Assembly: GCF_015350795.1 (NCBI RefSeq)
Contig: NZ_JADKSH010000003.1
Coordinates: 434,001 to 498,000 of the forward strand
Reading direction: 5' to 3'
DNA length: 64,000 nucleotides
From: Microbacterium sp. VKM Ac-2870
GTDB lineage: Bacteria; Actinomycetota; Actinomycetes; Actinomycetales; Microbacteriaceae
Under the pieces are notes generated by a model. That model did no database searches and was not told where the DNA came from. It was given only the letters and a program-made list of their open reading frames with translations. Position numbers and translations under genes: made by a program. Of the stretch, positions 45,815 to 54,122 are shown piece after piece. Positions within the stretch are counted from its first letter, which is position 1, and each line of letters starts with the position of its first letter.

Positions 45815-47068
45815 TCACGGGATGGGGCACACCGCGGCGGCAGCGACCTGAGCGGCCATGTCCTCGGCGGTCCACGGCAGCCCCGCTTGCGGTGCGGTGC
45901 GGCCCGAGGCGGCGGGCGCCTTCGAGGCGATGGCGGCCAGCTCCCAGGCGAGGTTTCGCACCAGATCGGCGGACGCTCGCGAGTTGTTGATCGTGACGAC
46001 CACGCTCATGCCGGTGTTGCGGTCGGCGAAGGCCGCGGTCAGGGCACCCGGCACCGAACCGTACTGGCCGATGAGACTGCCGGCCTGGTAGGCACCGCCG
46101 CGCGCGGTGAACCAGGAGGGCCCGTTCGCGACGGCGGGCAGAGCGTTCTCGAACCGACCGGGCGCGTCGTACGAACGCAGTCCCAGCGCGAGCGCCTGGG
46201 CGTACTGACTGAGGTCGGTCAGGTCGCTGATGACTCCGGATGCCGTGAATCCGGCGGTCGGGGACAGGTCGACGATCGGGGTCGGAGCCGTGCACGCCGC
46301 CGTGCCATCGGCAGCGTTCCCCGTCCACAGGCCCTGAAGTTGGGCATTGCCGGTGCTGGGCAACGAGCTGCTCCGCAGGCCGTTGGGGCCGAACACGTAC
46401 TGCTGGTACAGCTGGTCGGCGCTCTTGTCGGTCGCGCGCTCGAGGGCGAGCCCGAGCAGGACATAGCCGGTGTCCGAATCGGCGAAGACGGTGCCCGGCT
46501 GGGCGGCGGCGCCGCGCGACAGTCCGTAGCCGAGCAGTTCGCGCGGGTTCCACTGGCGTTCGGGTGTCGCCCGTGTGCGCACGTCGATCTGAGGGGCATA
46601 AGAGGCCAGACCCGTCGTCGAGTCGCAGAGCTGGCCGAGCGTGAGGTTCTCCTGATCACCGATACCGGTGACGTACTTGCCGGCGGTGTCATCGAGCGAG
46701 ACCACCCCGTCGTGGACCAGACCGTAAAGCACGTCACAGGTCATCGACCGCGTGACGGCGCCCGCATGGAAGGTCATATCGCTGCCTACGGAGGCTCCGT
46801 CGGGCGCCACCGTGCCGATGCCCGCGTTCCACACACCAGACCAGGGCACGCGCACGCCGACGATGGCGCCGGAGGCGCCGGCCGCGGCGACGGCCTTCTC
46901 GACGGCGGTCTGCAGTTGGCCCTGGATGTCAGACGCGATCGCGCCGTCTACCTGATCAGGCACGGCGAGGTGCACCGTGTCGTCCGATGAACAGGCGGCG
47001 AGCGCGATCGCCAACGCGATCGTTCCTGCCAATGCCGCGACGCGTCGCGATCGACGAAGACCCCGCAT
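45815..47068 (-). CDS. Serine-hydrolase-fold lipoprotein, catalytic residues lost
   Basis: 417 residues from ATG 47068 (GTG 47074 also possible). A lipobox (ALAAC, Cys26) marks a lipoprotein. The body follows the class C beta-lactamase / D-Ala-D-Ala carboxypeptidase family: a helix after FHAGAVTRSMTCDVLYGLV, then LTLGQLCDSTTGLASY and GYVLLGLALERAT. The catalytic S-x-x-K is A104-V-T-R107, the Y-x-N is D197-S-D199, and the HTG box is QYG. It therefore should not hydrolyse or transfer; binding of cell-wall peptides is more likely. It lies 13 bases upstream of the EamA gene. Confidence 0.85.
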   Translation of the reverse strand: MRGLRRSRRVAALAGTIALAIALAACSSDDTVHLAVPDQVDGAIASDIQGQLQTAVEKAVAAAGASGAIVGVRVPWSGVWNAGIGTVAPDGASVGSDMTFHAGAVTRSMTCDVLYGLVHDGVVSLDDTAGKYVTGIGDQENLTLGQLCDSTTGLASYAPQIDVRTRATPERQWNPRELLGYGLSRGAAAQPGTVFADSDTGYVLLGLALERATDKSADQLYQQYVFGPNGLRSSSLPSTGNAQLQGLWTGNAADGTAACTAPTPIVDLSPTAGFTASGVISDLTDLSQYAQALALGLRSYDAPGRFENALPAVANGPSWFTARGGAYQAGSLIGQYGSVPGALTAAFADRNTGMSVVVTINNSRASADLVRNLAWELAAIASKAPAASGRTAPQAGLPWTAEDMAAQVAAAAVCPIP

Positions 47069-47211
47069 CCTCACCCCCTGATCAGTCCTTTCAGCGTAGG
47101 ACACGAACTCTCCGCCACCCGACGCCGTGACATACCTGTCACTATTCTCCCCCGCCATTGCGACGGCCCACGCTCCTGGTCGGCGTCGAACCGCGCTCTA
47201 GGGTGGGTGCC

Positions 47212-47523
47212 ATGGCGCACACCTTCGACGACGACGCACTGGCCGGCGTGCTCGGCCACATGAACGACGACCACTCTGACGACAACCTGCTCATCGCCCG
47301 CGCGTTCTCGCCCCTTACCGACGTCGTGGCCTCGCAGATGGTGACCTTCGACGGTGCCGCCGGACAGTGGCAGGTCACGCTCGCCGACGGAACCGACGAT
47401 GTGATCCGCATCCCCTGGCCGGGAGGGGACATCACCGAGCGCCGCGAGGTGCGTCGCGAGATCGTGGCGCTCTACGACGAGGCCTGTGCGCGCCTCGGCA
47501 TCCCTCCGCGCCCGCACGCCTAG
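47212..47523 (+). CDS. DUF2470-domain protein
   Basis: 103 residues. The DUF2470 domain is complete: LAGVLGHMNDDHSDDNLLIA at the start, then the strand pair WQVTLADGTDDVIRIPWPGG and the helix REIVALYDEACARLGI. This domain is the C-terminal part of HugZ/HutZ-type heme-degrading or heme-binding proteins; here it stands alone. It is 69 bases upstream of heme oxygenase in the same direction, supporting a heme-related role. The conserved His pair would be H16 and H21. Confidence 0.85.
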   Translation: MAHTFDDDALAGVLGHMNDDHSDDNLLIARAFSPLTDVVASQMVTFDGAAGQWQVTLADGTDDVIRIPWPGGDITERREVRREIVALYDEACARLGIPPRPHA

Positions 47524-47557
47524 ACCGGGCTCATGAGAATCACCGCAAACCTTCAGT

Positions 47558-47576
47558 TTAGGTGAGCCTTAGTTTC
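47558..47576. promoter_or_regulatory. DtxR/IdeR-like iron box
   Basis: TTAGGTGAGCCTTAGTTTC (47558-47576) matches 13 of 19 positions of the DtxR/IdeR consensus, with an intact TTAGGT left arm. It ends 17 bases before the heme oxygenase start, so iron-dependent repression of heme oxygenase is likely. Confidence 0.7.
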
Positions 47577-47592
47577 AGATACACTGACGGTC

Positions 47593-48252
47593 GTGACCGA
47601 GTTGATCCCGTTCTCCACCGCCCTTCGCGAGCGCTCGCGCGCCGCCCACTCCGGCAGCGAGCACGCCGGGTTCATGGACGACCTCATGCGCGGCCGCGGC
47701 ACGCGCGATGATTACGTCGCGCTGGTCGCCCAGCACTGGTTCATCTACGACGCGCTGGAGGCCGCGGCCGACACGATGCGGCACGATCCGATCGCCGCAC
47801 CGTTCATCAGCGACAAGCTGACCCGGCTGCCCGCCATCGAGGCCGACCTCGCGTTCCTCATCGGCGACGACTGGCAGCGCCGCATCGAGCCGCTTCCCAC
47901 AACCCGTCGCTACGTCGAGCGGATCCGGGAGGTGGGCGCGAGCTGGCCGGGCGGTTTCGTGGCGCACCACTACACGCGCTATCTCGGCGACCTCTCCGGT
48001 GGCCTGTTCATCGGCAAGCTCATGGCCCGCCAGTTCGGCTTCGAGACCAACGGCATCGGGTTCTACCTCTTCGAGGAGATCGCCGACCCCGCCGCCTTCA
48101 AGGACGTCTACCGCGAACAGCTCGACGCCGTCGCGTGGGATGCCGCGGAGCGCGAGCGCGTCATCGATGAAGTGCTCGTGGCGTACCAGTTCAACACCGA
48201 CCTGTTCGTCGATCTCGCCTCGGCGAAGTCGGCAGCGGCGGCGACGGCCTGA
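47593..48252 (+). CDS. Heme oxygenase (biliverdin-producing)
   Basis: 219 residues from GTG 47593. The proximal heme ligand is His19 in RSRAAHSGSEHAGFM, and the flexible distal helix is GDLSGGLFIGKLMARQFG, both as in HmuO-type oxygenases. The enzyme opens heme to biliverdin, CO and free iron, releasing iron from host or environmental heme. A DtxR-like box upstream and the adjacent DUF2470 gene place it in an iron-starvation response. It is followed by a 23-bp-arm inverted repeat. Confidence 0.95.
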   Translation: MTELIPFSTALRERSRAAHSGSEHAGFMDDLMRGRGTRDDYVALVAQHWFIYDALEAAADTMRHDPIAAPFISDKLTRLPAIEADLAFLIGDDWQRRIEPLPTTRRYVERIREVGASWPGGFVAHHYTRYLGDLSGGLFIGKLMARQFGFETNGIGFYLFEEIADPAAFKDVYREQLDAVAWDAAERERVIDEVLVAYQFNTDLFVDLASAKSAAAATA

Positions 48253-48261
48253 CGTCCGCGT

Positions 48262-48325
48262 CGCCGAGAAACGACCTGGCGCCCGAGGCGCACCGCCGTT
48301 TGGGGCGCCAGGTCGTTTCTCGGCG
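48262..48325. repeat. Long perfect inverted repeat after heme oxygenase
   Basis: Arms of 23 bp (48262-48284 and 48303-48325) pair perfectly around an 18-base loop. The left arm reads CGCCGAGAAACGACCTGGCG and three more bases. It would terminate both the heme oxygenase and the convergent helicase gene (stop at 48348), but it is far longer than needed. The GAGAAAC/GTTTCTC ends resemble those of the hairpin at 8522-8578, suggesting a repeat family (REP-like). Confidence 0.75.
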
Positions 48326-48347
48326 GGGCGGGGGAGCGAAACGGCGG

Positions 48348-49748
48348 TCAGAAACCCGCGGCGCGCACTCCGGCCATGAAGCGGCGCACGTCGGCATCCA
48401 CGAGGATGTCGCTCGGGCGCAGGGGCCGCGACAGGTACAGGCCGTCCAGCGACGTCAGCCGCGAGAGCGCGACGTACGTCTGGCCCGGCGCGAACGCTCC
48501 CGAGCCGAGGTCGATGACGGCGCGGTCGTAGGTCTTGCCTTGCGATTTGTGGATGGTCACCGCCCACGCCAGTCGCAGCGGGAACTGCGTGAACTCGGCG
48601 ACGATGTCGCGCGTCAGCTTGCGTGAGCCCGGATCGTACGCGTAGCGGAACCTCTCCCAGACCGCCGGCTCGACGTCGACCTCCTCGCCGTCCAGCTCCA
48701 CGCGCACCGTCCCCCCGGCGATGCGCGTGACGGTGCCGATCGAGCCGTTGACCCACCGTGGACCGTCGCCGCGGCCGCCTACGTCGTTGCGCAGGAACAT
48801 CACCTGAGCGCCCACCTTGAGCTGCAGCTCGGTGTCGGCGGGGTATGACGCCTCGCCGCGACCGAAGTCCCCGCTGATGTCGGCCCGTGCCGTCTGCACG
48901 GGGCCGGGCAGCGCATCGAGGTGACGCTGATTGATGCGCGCCACGATGTCGTTTCGCGTGGCGAGAGTGATGATGGGCACCTCACCCTCGACCGGCTCGG
49001 GAACCGGACGCGCTCCCGCCGCGTTGAGCATGCCGGCGATCTCGGCGGTCACCACGCCATGGCGCACCGCGTTGAGCATTGCCTTGAACCCGTCATCTGC
49101 CTGCCGGTGGATCTGCCGGAGCTCCCGGATGTGCAGCGGTGCGCCGACGCGACCGAGGTCGAGCAGGCCGTCCGAGCGGATGGTCGAGCCGTCGGTCGAC
49201 GGCCCCGACCACACCTGCGCGTCGAAGAACCAGAACGAGCGGTAGTGATCCTGGATGTAACGCAGCTCGTCTCCCCGCGGAGGAACCGGAGAGAGCTGAT
49301 ACGGATCGCCGAACATGATGATCTGCACTCCGCCGAAGGCTTCGGAGCGGCGCCCGCGTGCCTGCCGGAGCGAACGGTCGATGCCGTCCATGAGATCGGC
49401 GTTGACCATCGAGACCTCATCGATGACGAGGGTGTCGATGGCTCGCAGCACCCGACGGGCCGGTTCGGACTGCTCCAACTCGCTGTCGGCGATGAGACCG
49501 ATGGGCAGACGGAAGAGGGAGTGGATGGTCTGCCCCTCGACGTTGAGCGCGGCGACGCCGGTCGGCGCGCAGACGGCGATCTGTTTCTCGGTGTTCCAGG
49601 CCAGGTGCTGCAACAACGTCGACTTGCCGGTACCGGCCCGTCCAGTGACGAACACGTGCTCGCGGGTGTCCTCGATGAGGCGAAAGAGCTCCTCCTGCTC
49701 GGCGGAGAGGGCGGGGATGCTCACCGGATCCATGCTAGCCATCAGCAT
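48348..49748 (-). CDS. PIF1/RecD-like superfamily 1B helicase
   Basis: 466 residues. ATG 49748 follows AGGAA; later in-frame ATGs at 49742 and 49733 are possible. Walker A is VTGRAGTGKSTLLQHLAWNT, Walker B LVIDEVSMVNADLMD, then FGDPYQLSPVPPRGDE and a C-terminal UvrD/RecD-like motif AVTIHKSQGKTYDRAVIDLG. These are the marks of PIF1-like 5'-3' DNA helicases that act on G-quadruplex and stalled-fork structures. It is a single gene. Confidence 0.9.
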   Translation of the reverse strand: MLMASMDPVSIPALSAEQEELFRLIEDTREHVFVTGRAGTGKSTLLQHLAWNTEKQIAVCAPTGVAALNVEGQTIHSLFRLPIGLIADSELEQSEPARRVLRAIDTLVIDEVSMVNADLMDGIDRSLRQARGRRSEAFGGVQIIMFGDPYQLSPVPPRGDELRYIQDHYRSFWFFDAQVWSGPSTDGSTIRSDGLLDLGRVGAPLHIRELRQIHRQADDGFKAMLNAVRHGVVTAEIAGMLNAAGARPVPEPVEGEVPIITLATRNDIVARINQRHLDALPGPVQTARADISGDFGRGEASYPADTELQLKVGAQVMFLRNDVGGRGDGPRWVNGSIGTVTRIAGGTVRVELDGEEVDVEPAVWERFRYAYDPGSRKLTRDIVAEFTQFPLRLAWAVTIHKSQGKTYDRAVIDLGSGAFAPGQTYVALSRLTSLDGLYLSRPLRPSDILVDADVRRFMAGVRAAGF

Positions 49749-49768
49749 CCGTTTCCTAGACTGGACAT

Positions 49769-50881
49769 GTGGACGGGGTGGAAGGGATCGACGCGAGCGT
49801 GTCGCGGCGGCGCAGCGACGCGCCCCGACGCCGTTCCTCAGGCCGACGGATGAACCGCCGACTCGCTTTCGACCTCACCTCGCTGGCGATCATCGGAGTG
49901 CTCCTGCTGGGCGCGCTCGGCGCCGCGACCGTCACGCTGTACCGCGAGCTCTACAGCCCGGGGGCCTTCGTCACGCGTTACCTCGACATGCTCAGCCAGG
50001 GCCGCGCGCCGGAGGCGCTGGCCTTGCCCGGTGTGCCGATCGACTCCACCGATCTCACCTCGGCGGGTCTGCCTGCCGATGCCAGCGAAGCACTGCTGCG
50101 GCGTGCCGCGCTGGCCCCGCTGTCGGACATCCGTGTCGTCAGCGAGCAGGCGGACAGCGGCATCGAGTCGGTCACCGTGTCGTACCAGGCCGGCCCCCAC
50201 CAGGGCACCTCCACCTTCCGCGTCGAGCGCGCGGGATGGGTGGGCCTCGCGCCCACCTGGCGGTTCGCACAGAGCCCGCTGGCCGTCATCGACCTCACTC
50301 TGCGCGGTGCGACGGCGTTCTCGGTCAACGGGTTCGCCATCGACACGCGCCAGATCGCATCCAGCACGGGCACGACGACCGATCCGCTGACCCCGGTGGC
50401 GCTGCTCGTCTTCTCGCCCGGGCTCTACTCGATCTCCGTCGACACGCCCGTCTCGACGAGCCCCGGCGTCGCGGTTCTCTCTGACTCGCCGCAGGCAGAG
50501 GTGCCCGTGGACATCCAGACGCAACCGACCACGCAGTTCATCAAGGTCGTTCAAGACCGCGTCGAGTCTTTCCTCACGTCGTGCACGACGCAGCAGGTAC
50601 TCCAGCCCACGGGATGCCCGTTCGGCCTGCAGGTGCGCAACCGCATCCTCGAGCCGCCCGTGTGGTCGATGGTCACGCAGCCCACCATCACGCTGGCCCC
50701 GAACGGTGCCGGCTGGTCGATCACTCCGACGGATGCCGTGGCGCACGTCGTCGTCGACATCAAGTCGATCTTCGACGGAACGATCCGCCACGTGAACGAA
50801 GACGTCCCGTTCCGGGTCGGCGGGACGATCACGATGCTTCCCGACGGCACCGCGTCGATCAAAGTCGAGCCGGCAAGCTGA
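49769..50881 (+). CDS. Membrane-anchored hypothetical protein
   Basis: 370 residues from GTG 49769. A basic N-terminus is followed by one membrane helix (about 32-58), so the remaining 310 residues are extracytoplasmic. The exposed region has repeated beta-strand patterns (VTVSYQAGPHQGTSTFRVER, then FSPGLYSISVDTP) and three Cys around CTTQQVLQPTGC, suggesting a disulfide. I recognise no catalytic motif. It is divergent from the helicase by 20 bases. Confidence 0.65.
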   Translation: MDGVEGIDASVSRRRSDAPRRRSSGRRMNRRLAFDLTSLAIIGVLLLGALGAATVTLYRELYSPGAFVTRYLDMLSQGRAPEALALPGVPIDSTDLTSAGLPADASEALLRRAALAPLSDIRVVSEQADSGIESVTVSYQAGPHQGTSTFRVERAGWVGLAPTWRFAQSPLAVIDLTLRGATAFSVNGFAIDTRQIASSTGTTTDPLTPVALLVFSPGLYSISVDTPVSTSPGVAVLSDSPQAEVPVDIQTQPTTQFIKVVQDRVESFLTSCTTQQVLQPTGCPFGLQVRNRILEPPVWSMVTQPTITLAPNGAGWSITPTDAVAHVVVDIKSIFDGTIRHVNEDVPFRVGGTITMLPDGTASIKVEPAS

Positions 50882-50909
50882 CCCCTCGCCCGCGCTCAGC
50901 GCGTGACGC

Positions 50910-52907
50910 TCAGCGGCTGACGCGCGCGTCGCGCGCGGCCATTTCGGCCAGCTGCGCGTTGTAGGCCTGCAGCTCGGCGTCGCCGGTGCGGTCGGCGTGG
51001 CGGTCGGTGCGCCGCTGCGTGCGCTCGTCGGAGCGACTCCACTGCACCGCGACCGTGATGGCGAGGATCAGCGTCGGGATCTCCCCGATCGACCACGCCA
51101 CGCCACCGCCGGTGTACTGGTCGACGAGCGGGGCCTCACCCCACGTGCGACCCATCGATCCGAACCACTCCGCGACGAACAGCCCGGTCGACATCATGAT
51201 CGCGATGCCGAAGAACGCGTGCATCGCCATCACCCCGATGAGGGTGAGCAGGCGGAACGCGTAGGGGTAGCGCAGCGGCACCGGGTCGATGCCGACCAGC
51301 GACTGCACGAACAGGTAGCCCGAGATGAGGAAGTGCGCCACCATCCACTCGTGACCGATGTGGTCGTAGAGAGTCCAGCGGAAGAGGTCGGTGTAGTAGA
51401 ACGCCCAGAGCGAGCCGATGAACATCGCGGCGGCGAACAGCGGATGCGTCACGACGCGGGCGAACGGGGTGTGGACGGCCCACAGGATCCACTCGCGTCC
51501 CCCGCGCGTGCCGTCGGCGCGCTTGGCGATCGCGCGCGAGGCGAGGCTGACGGGGGCGCCGAAGACCAGCATCATCGGGATGGCCATGGTCAGCAGCATG
51601 TGGCCCATCATGTGCACGCTGAACAGATAGTCCTGGTAGGCGTTGATCGGCCCGCTGGTGACCCAGAGCAGCGACAGCATGCCCAGCACCCACAGGAGCG
51701 TGCGATAGATCGGCCAGCGGTCGCCGCGCCGGTGCAGGCGCCAGACACCGGCGAGGTAGAAGAAGAGGCCGAAGCCCACCGCGAACGCCCACAGGATGTC
51801 CACGTCCCACTGGGTGAACCACTGCGTGATCGTCAGCTCGGGCGGAAGCGGCGTTCCGGTCAGGATCTCGGCCGGCGTCTTCACGTCGGGCAGCCGGGTG
51901 TCGACGGGGGGCGGCGTGCGCGACAGCGCGACCGCGGCGCCGCTCGCGATACCCATGAAGACGATCTCGAGCGTCACGAGTCCCCAGAAGCGGCGCGTCG
52001 CGGCATCCCGACCCGTCGTGTCCGCACTGCCGATGCGCGCGATGAGCCCACTGCGATAGCGGGCTCCGAGAGCGCCCATCACCAGCAGCGCGACGACCTT
52101 CACGCCCAACAGCGCCCCGTAAGGAGAGAGCAGGTAGCGCGGCTCGACGACCCCGACGATCGCGCGCGCGACCCCCGACAGGGCGACCACGATGAAGGCG
52201 GCCAGCGCGAGAGTCGAGTACCGCGCGAGCACGGTGCCGAGTTCGGCGGCGTGCAACTGCGGGCGCAGCACGACCAGCAGGATCAGCCCGCCGAGCCACA
52301 CCGCAGCACCGACGATGTGCAGCACCAGCGCGGAGACGGCGACATTGTGTCCCGCCTCGTCGCCCGAATGCCCCTGGGTTGCCATGGGGATGAGGCTCGC
52401 GACGGCGAGGATGGCGACGATGAGCGTCGAGGTCCAGCCGCGCACGGCGAACGCGAGCACCGTCAGCGCAGCCCCCGCGAGCACGGTCAGCGACCAGGCG
52501 CGACCCGCGTCGGTGGTCACCAGGAAACGGCCGAGCTGCTCGCCGAACTCGGCGCCGGCACTGGGCGTCGAGGGCAGCACGTTGATGAAGGTGAAGAACG
52601 TGTTCAGAGCGCTCGCGACGGTGAACAGCGCCGCGGAGATGGATGCCGCGTCCAGCGCTGAATCGAAAGAGCGCTCACCGGCGCGCAGCGCGAACAGCGC
52701 GAGCACGAGAGAGCCCACCATACCCGCCGCCGTCAGGTTCACCGCGAGGGTGATGATCGGCAGGCCCCACCGGACCACCGGCCCGGGATCGAGCAGCAGC
52801 TGGGGCTGGGCGCCCCCGCCGTAGACCAGCCCGAGCAGCAGCGCGGCCAGGGCGGCGGCAACGAGGATCGCAGGCCCCGCCAGGCGCTGAGCAAGGGACG
52901 AGATCAC
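50910..52907 (-). CDS. CopD/CtaG fusion: copper uptake and cytochrome oxidase assembly
   Basis: 665 residues with about fifteen membrane helices. The N-terminal half is CopD-like (periplasmic copper handling; LVLHIVGAAVWLGGLILLVV and SLIPMATQGHSGDEAGHNVA). The C-terminal half is a CtaG-type domain (cytochrome c oxidase assembly, caa3 type), with SVHMMGHMLLTMAIPMMLVF and HIGHEWMVAHFLISGYLF showing the His/Met-rich patterns. Fusion of the two is known in actinobacteria and supports delivery of copper to the oxidase. The HU gene lies upstream, separated by a terminator. Confidence 0.9.
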   Translation of the reverse strand: MISSLAQRLAGPAILVAAALAALLLGLVYGGGAQPQLLLDPGPVVRWGLPIITLAVNLTAAGMVGSLVLALFALRAGERSFDSALDAASISAALFTVASALNTFFTFINVLPSTPSAGAEFGEQLGRFLVTTDAGRAWSLTVLAGAALTVLAFAVRGWTSTLIVAILAVASLIPMATQGHSGDEAGHNVAVSALVLHIVGAAVWLGGLILLVVLRPQLHAAELGTVLARYSTLALAAFIVVALSGVARAIVGVVEPRYLLSPYGALLGVKVVALLVMGALGARYRSGLIARIGSADTTGRDAATRRFWGLVTLEIVFMGIASGAAVALSRTPPPVDTRLPDVKTPAEILTGTPLPPELTITQWFTQWDVDILWAFAVGFGLFFYLAGVWRLHRRGDRWPIYRTLLWVLGMLSLLWVTSGPINAYQDYLFSVHMMGHMLLTMAIPMMLVFGAPVSLASRAIAKRADGTRGGREWILWAVHTPFARVVTHPLFAAAMFIGSLWAFYYTDLFRWTLYDHIGHEWMVAHFLISGYLFVQSLVGIDPVPLRYPYAFRLLTLIGVMAMHAFFGIAIMMSTGLFVAEWFGSMGRTWGEAPLVDQYTGGGVAWSIGEIPTLILAITVAVQWSRSDERTQRRTDRHADRTGDAELQAYNAQLAEMAARDARVSR

Positions 52908-52938
52908 CCGTCCAGCCTACGCGGCGCCGGACACGCAG

Positions 52939-52968
52939 AAGGGGGGATGCCGAGCGGCATCCCCCCTT
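52939..52968. terminator. Terminator of the HU gene
   Basis: AAGGGGGGATGCC (52939-52951) pairs perfectly with GGCATCCCCCCTT (52956-52968) around the loop GAGC: a 13-bp stem with a tetraloop. It lies 13 bases after the HU stop on the minus strand, upstream of the copD-ctaG gene. Confidence 0.85.
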
Positions 52969-52981
52969 CGCAGGAGCGTCC

Positions 52982-53260
52982 TTACTTGACGGCAGCCTTG
53001 AGCTTCGAGCCCGCGGTGACCTTGACGCGCTTGCCGGCGGCGATCTTGATCTCCGCACCCGTCTGCGGGTTGCGGCCCGTGCGGGCGGCGGTGGCGACCT
53101 GCTCGAACGAGATGAAGCCGGGGATCGTGACCTTCTCGCCCTTGGCGACGGCCTCGGAGACAGCCGAGAACAGGCCGTCGACGACACGGCCGACGGTGGC
53201 CTGGCTCTCGCCGGTGGCGCTGGCGATGCTCGCGACGAGCTCAGTCTTGGTGATAGCCAT
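52982..53260 (-). CDS. hup: HU-family nucleoid protein
   Basis: 92 residues from ATG 53260, with GGAGG eight bases before it. The full HU fold is present: the helical part (AITKTELVASIASATGESQA) and the beta-arm with the DNA-inserting GRNPQTGAEIKIAAGKRVKV. There is no Lys-rich C-terminal extension of the mycobacterial type. It bends and compacts DNA as a dimer. It is transcribed as a single unit ending at 52939-52968; a perfect 22-bp palindrome lies 108 bases upstream. Confidence 0.96.
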   Translation of the reverse strand: MAITKTELVASIASATGESQATVGRVVDGLFSAVSEAVAKGEKVTIPGFISFEQVATAARTGRNPQTGAEIKIAAGKRVKVTAGSKLKAAVK

Positions 53261-53367
53261 TGGGGTGTCCTCCAGAACGGCAGCGGATGCCGCCTTCAGT
53301 GAGATCGGACCGGACGCGGTGCGGCCGGTTTGGTCGGTTGGACCGTCCCCGAATATACCTACGATCC

Positions 53368-53389
53368 CCGGAAATCCGCGGATTTCCGG
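53368..53389. promoter_or_regulatory. Perfect 22-bp palindrome upstream of HU
   Basis: CCGGAAATCCG (53368-53378) is followed at once by its exact complement (53379-53389), with a central CCGCGG. There is no loop, so a hairpin terminator is unlikely; a dimeric protein-binding site is more likely. GAATATACCTACGATC just before it is the most A/T-rich stretch nearby. Confidence 0.55.
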
Positions 53390-53589
53390 CCTTCTCGCGT
53401 CATCTGGGCGGCGTGTCGGCCCACAAAGGTGACGGATGGGGCTGGTGTGACCCGGCATCCGCCGTCTTCACCCGCACCAGAATCGGACCGAGGCACCGGA
53501 ATCGGATGCCGCGTGGCCGCCCGTCCGATTCCGTTGGCGAGTTCCGAATCCCGTGCGGACGACGAGAACCGACGGCATGCGGGCAACGC

Positions 53590-53623
53590 AGAAGGCCCGG
53601 TCTCCGAGGAGAACGGGCCTTCT
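53590..53623. terminator. Terminator of rpmB-rpmG-rpsN
   Basis: AGAAGGCCCG (53590-53599) pairs with CGGGCCTTCT (53614-53623). An inner TCTCC/GGAGA stem continues after one mismatch, giving an almost continuous 15-bp stem. It lies 18 bases after the rpsN stop on the minus strand. Confidence 0.8.
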
Positions 53624-53641
53624 GAATGCGGTGGTCGGTGC

Positions 53642-53947
53642 TTACCAGCTCGACTTGGTCACGCCGGGCAGCTCGCCCTTGTGCGCCATGTCGCGGAAAC
53701 GCACGCGCGAGATGCCGAACTTCGACAGGTAGCCGCGGGGGCGACCGTCGATGGCGTCGCGGCCACGCAGGCGCACGGGCGACGCGTTGCGGGGAAGCTT
53801 CTGCAGGCCGACGCGGGCAGCCTCACGGGCCTCGTCGGTCGCGTTCGGGTCGACGAGGGTCTTCTTCAGCTCGGCACGCTTCTCGGCGTAGCGGGTGACG
53901 ACCTCTTCGCGCTGGTTGTTGCGCGCGATCTTGCTCTTCTTAGCCAT
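53642..53947 (-). CDS. rpsN: 30S ribosomal protein S14, zinc-free type
   Basis: 101 residues, starting [17 protein letters not shown] and ending [20 protein letters not shown] plus a short tail. It has no CxxC pairs, so it is the longer, zinc-independent form of S14. It is the last gene of rpmB-rpmG-rpsN, 4 bases after rpmG. Confidence 0.97.
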   Translation of the reverse strand: MAKKSKIARNNQREEVVTRYAEKRAELKKTLVDPNATDEAREAARVGLQKLPRNASPVRLRGRDAIDGRPRGYLSKFGISRVRFRDMAHKGELPGVTKSSW

Positions 53948-53951
53948 GCGA

Positions 53952-54122
53952 TCAGCGCTCCTCTCGGAATTCGACGTGCTTGCGGATCACCGGGTCGTAC
54001 TTCTTCAGCACGATGCGGTCGGGGTTGTTGCGACGGTTCTTGCGCGTCACGTAGGTGTACCCCGTGCCGGCGGTCGAACGAAGCTTGATGATCGGACGGA
54101 CGTCCTGAGCCTTCTTCGCCAT
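53952..54122 (-). CDS. rpmG: 50S ribosomal protein L33, zinc-free type
   Basis: 56 residues: [20 protein letters not shown], then [20 protein letters not shown] and a basic tail ending EFREER. There is no Cys, so this is the zinc-free paralogue type. The ATG shares one base with the rpmB stop (TAATG), a typical re-initiation junction. It lies between rpmB and rpsN. Confidence 0.97.
   Translation of the reverse strand: MAKKAQDVRPIIKLRSTAGTGYTYVTRKNRRNNPDRIVLKKYDPVIRKHVEFREER

Larger units (their letters stand above)
53261..53641. other. Non-coding region between HU and rpsN
   Basis: No gene is visible in these 381 bases. They hold the promoter region of the HU gene, a perfect 22-bp palindrome (53368-53389), several copies of a GAATCGGA-type word between 53470 and 53550, and the terminator of the ribosomal operon (53590-53623). 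Confidence 0.6.

Noticed and set aside
53400..53560. CRISPR-like or tandem repeat array from the GAATCGGA words
   Set aside because: The copies are few, unevenly spaced and in mixed orientation; there are no spacers or cas genes.
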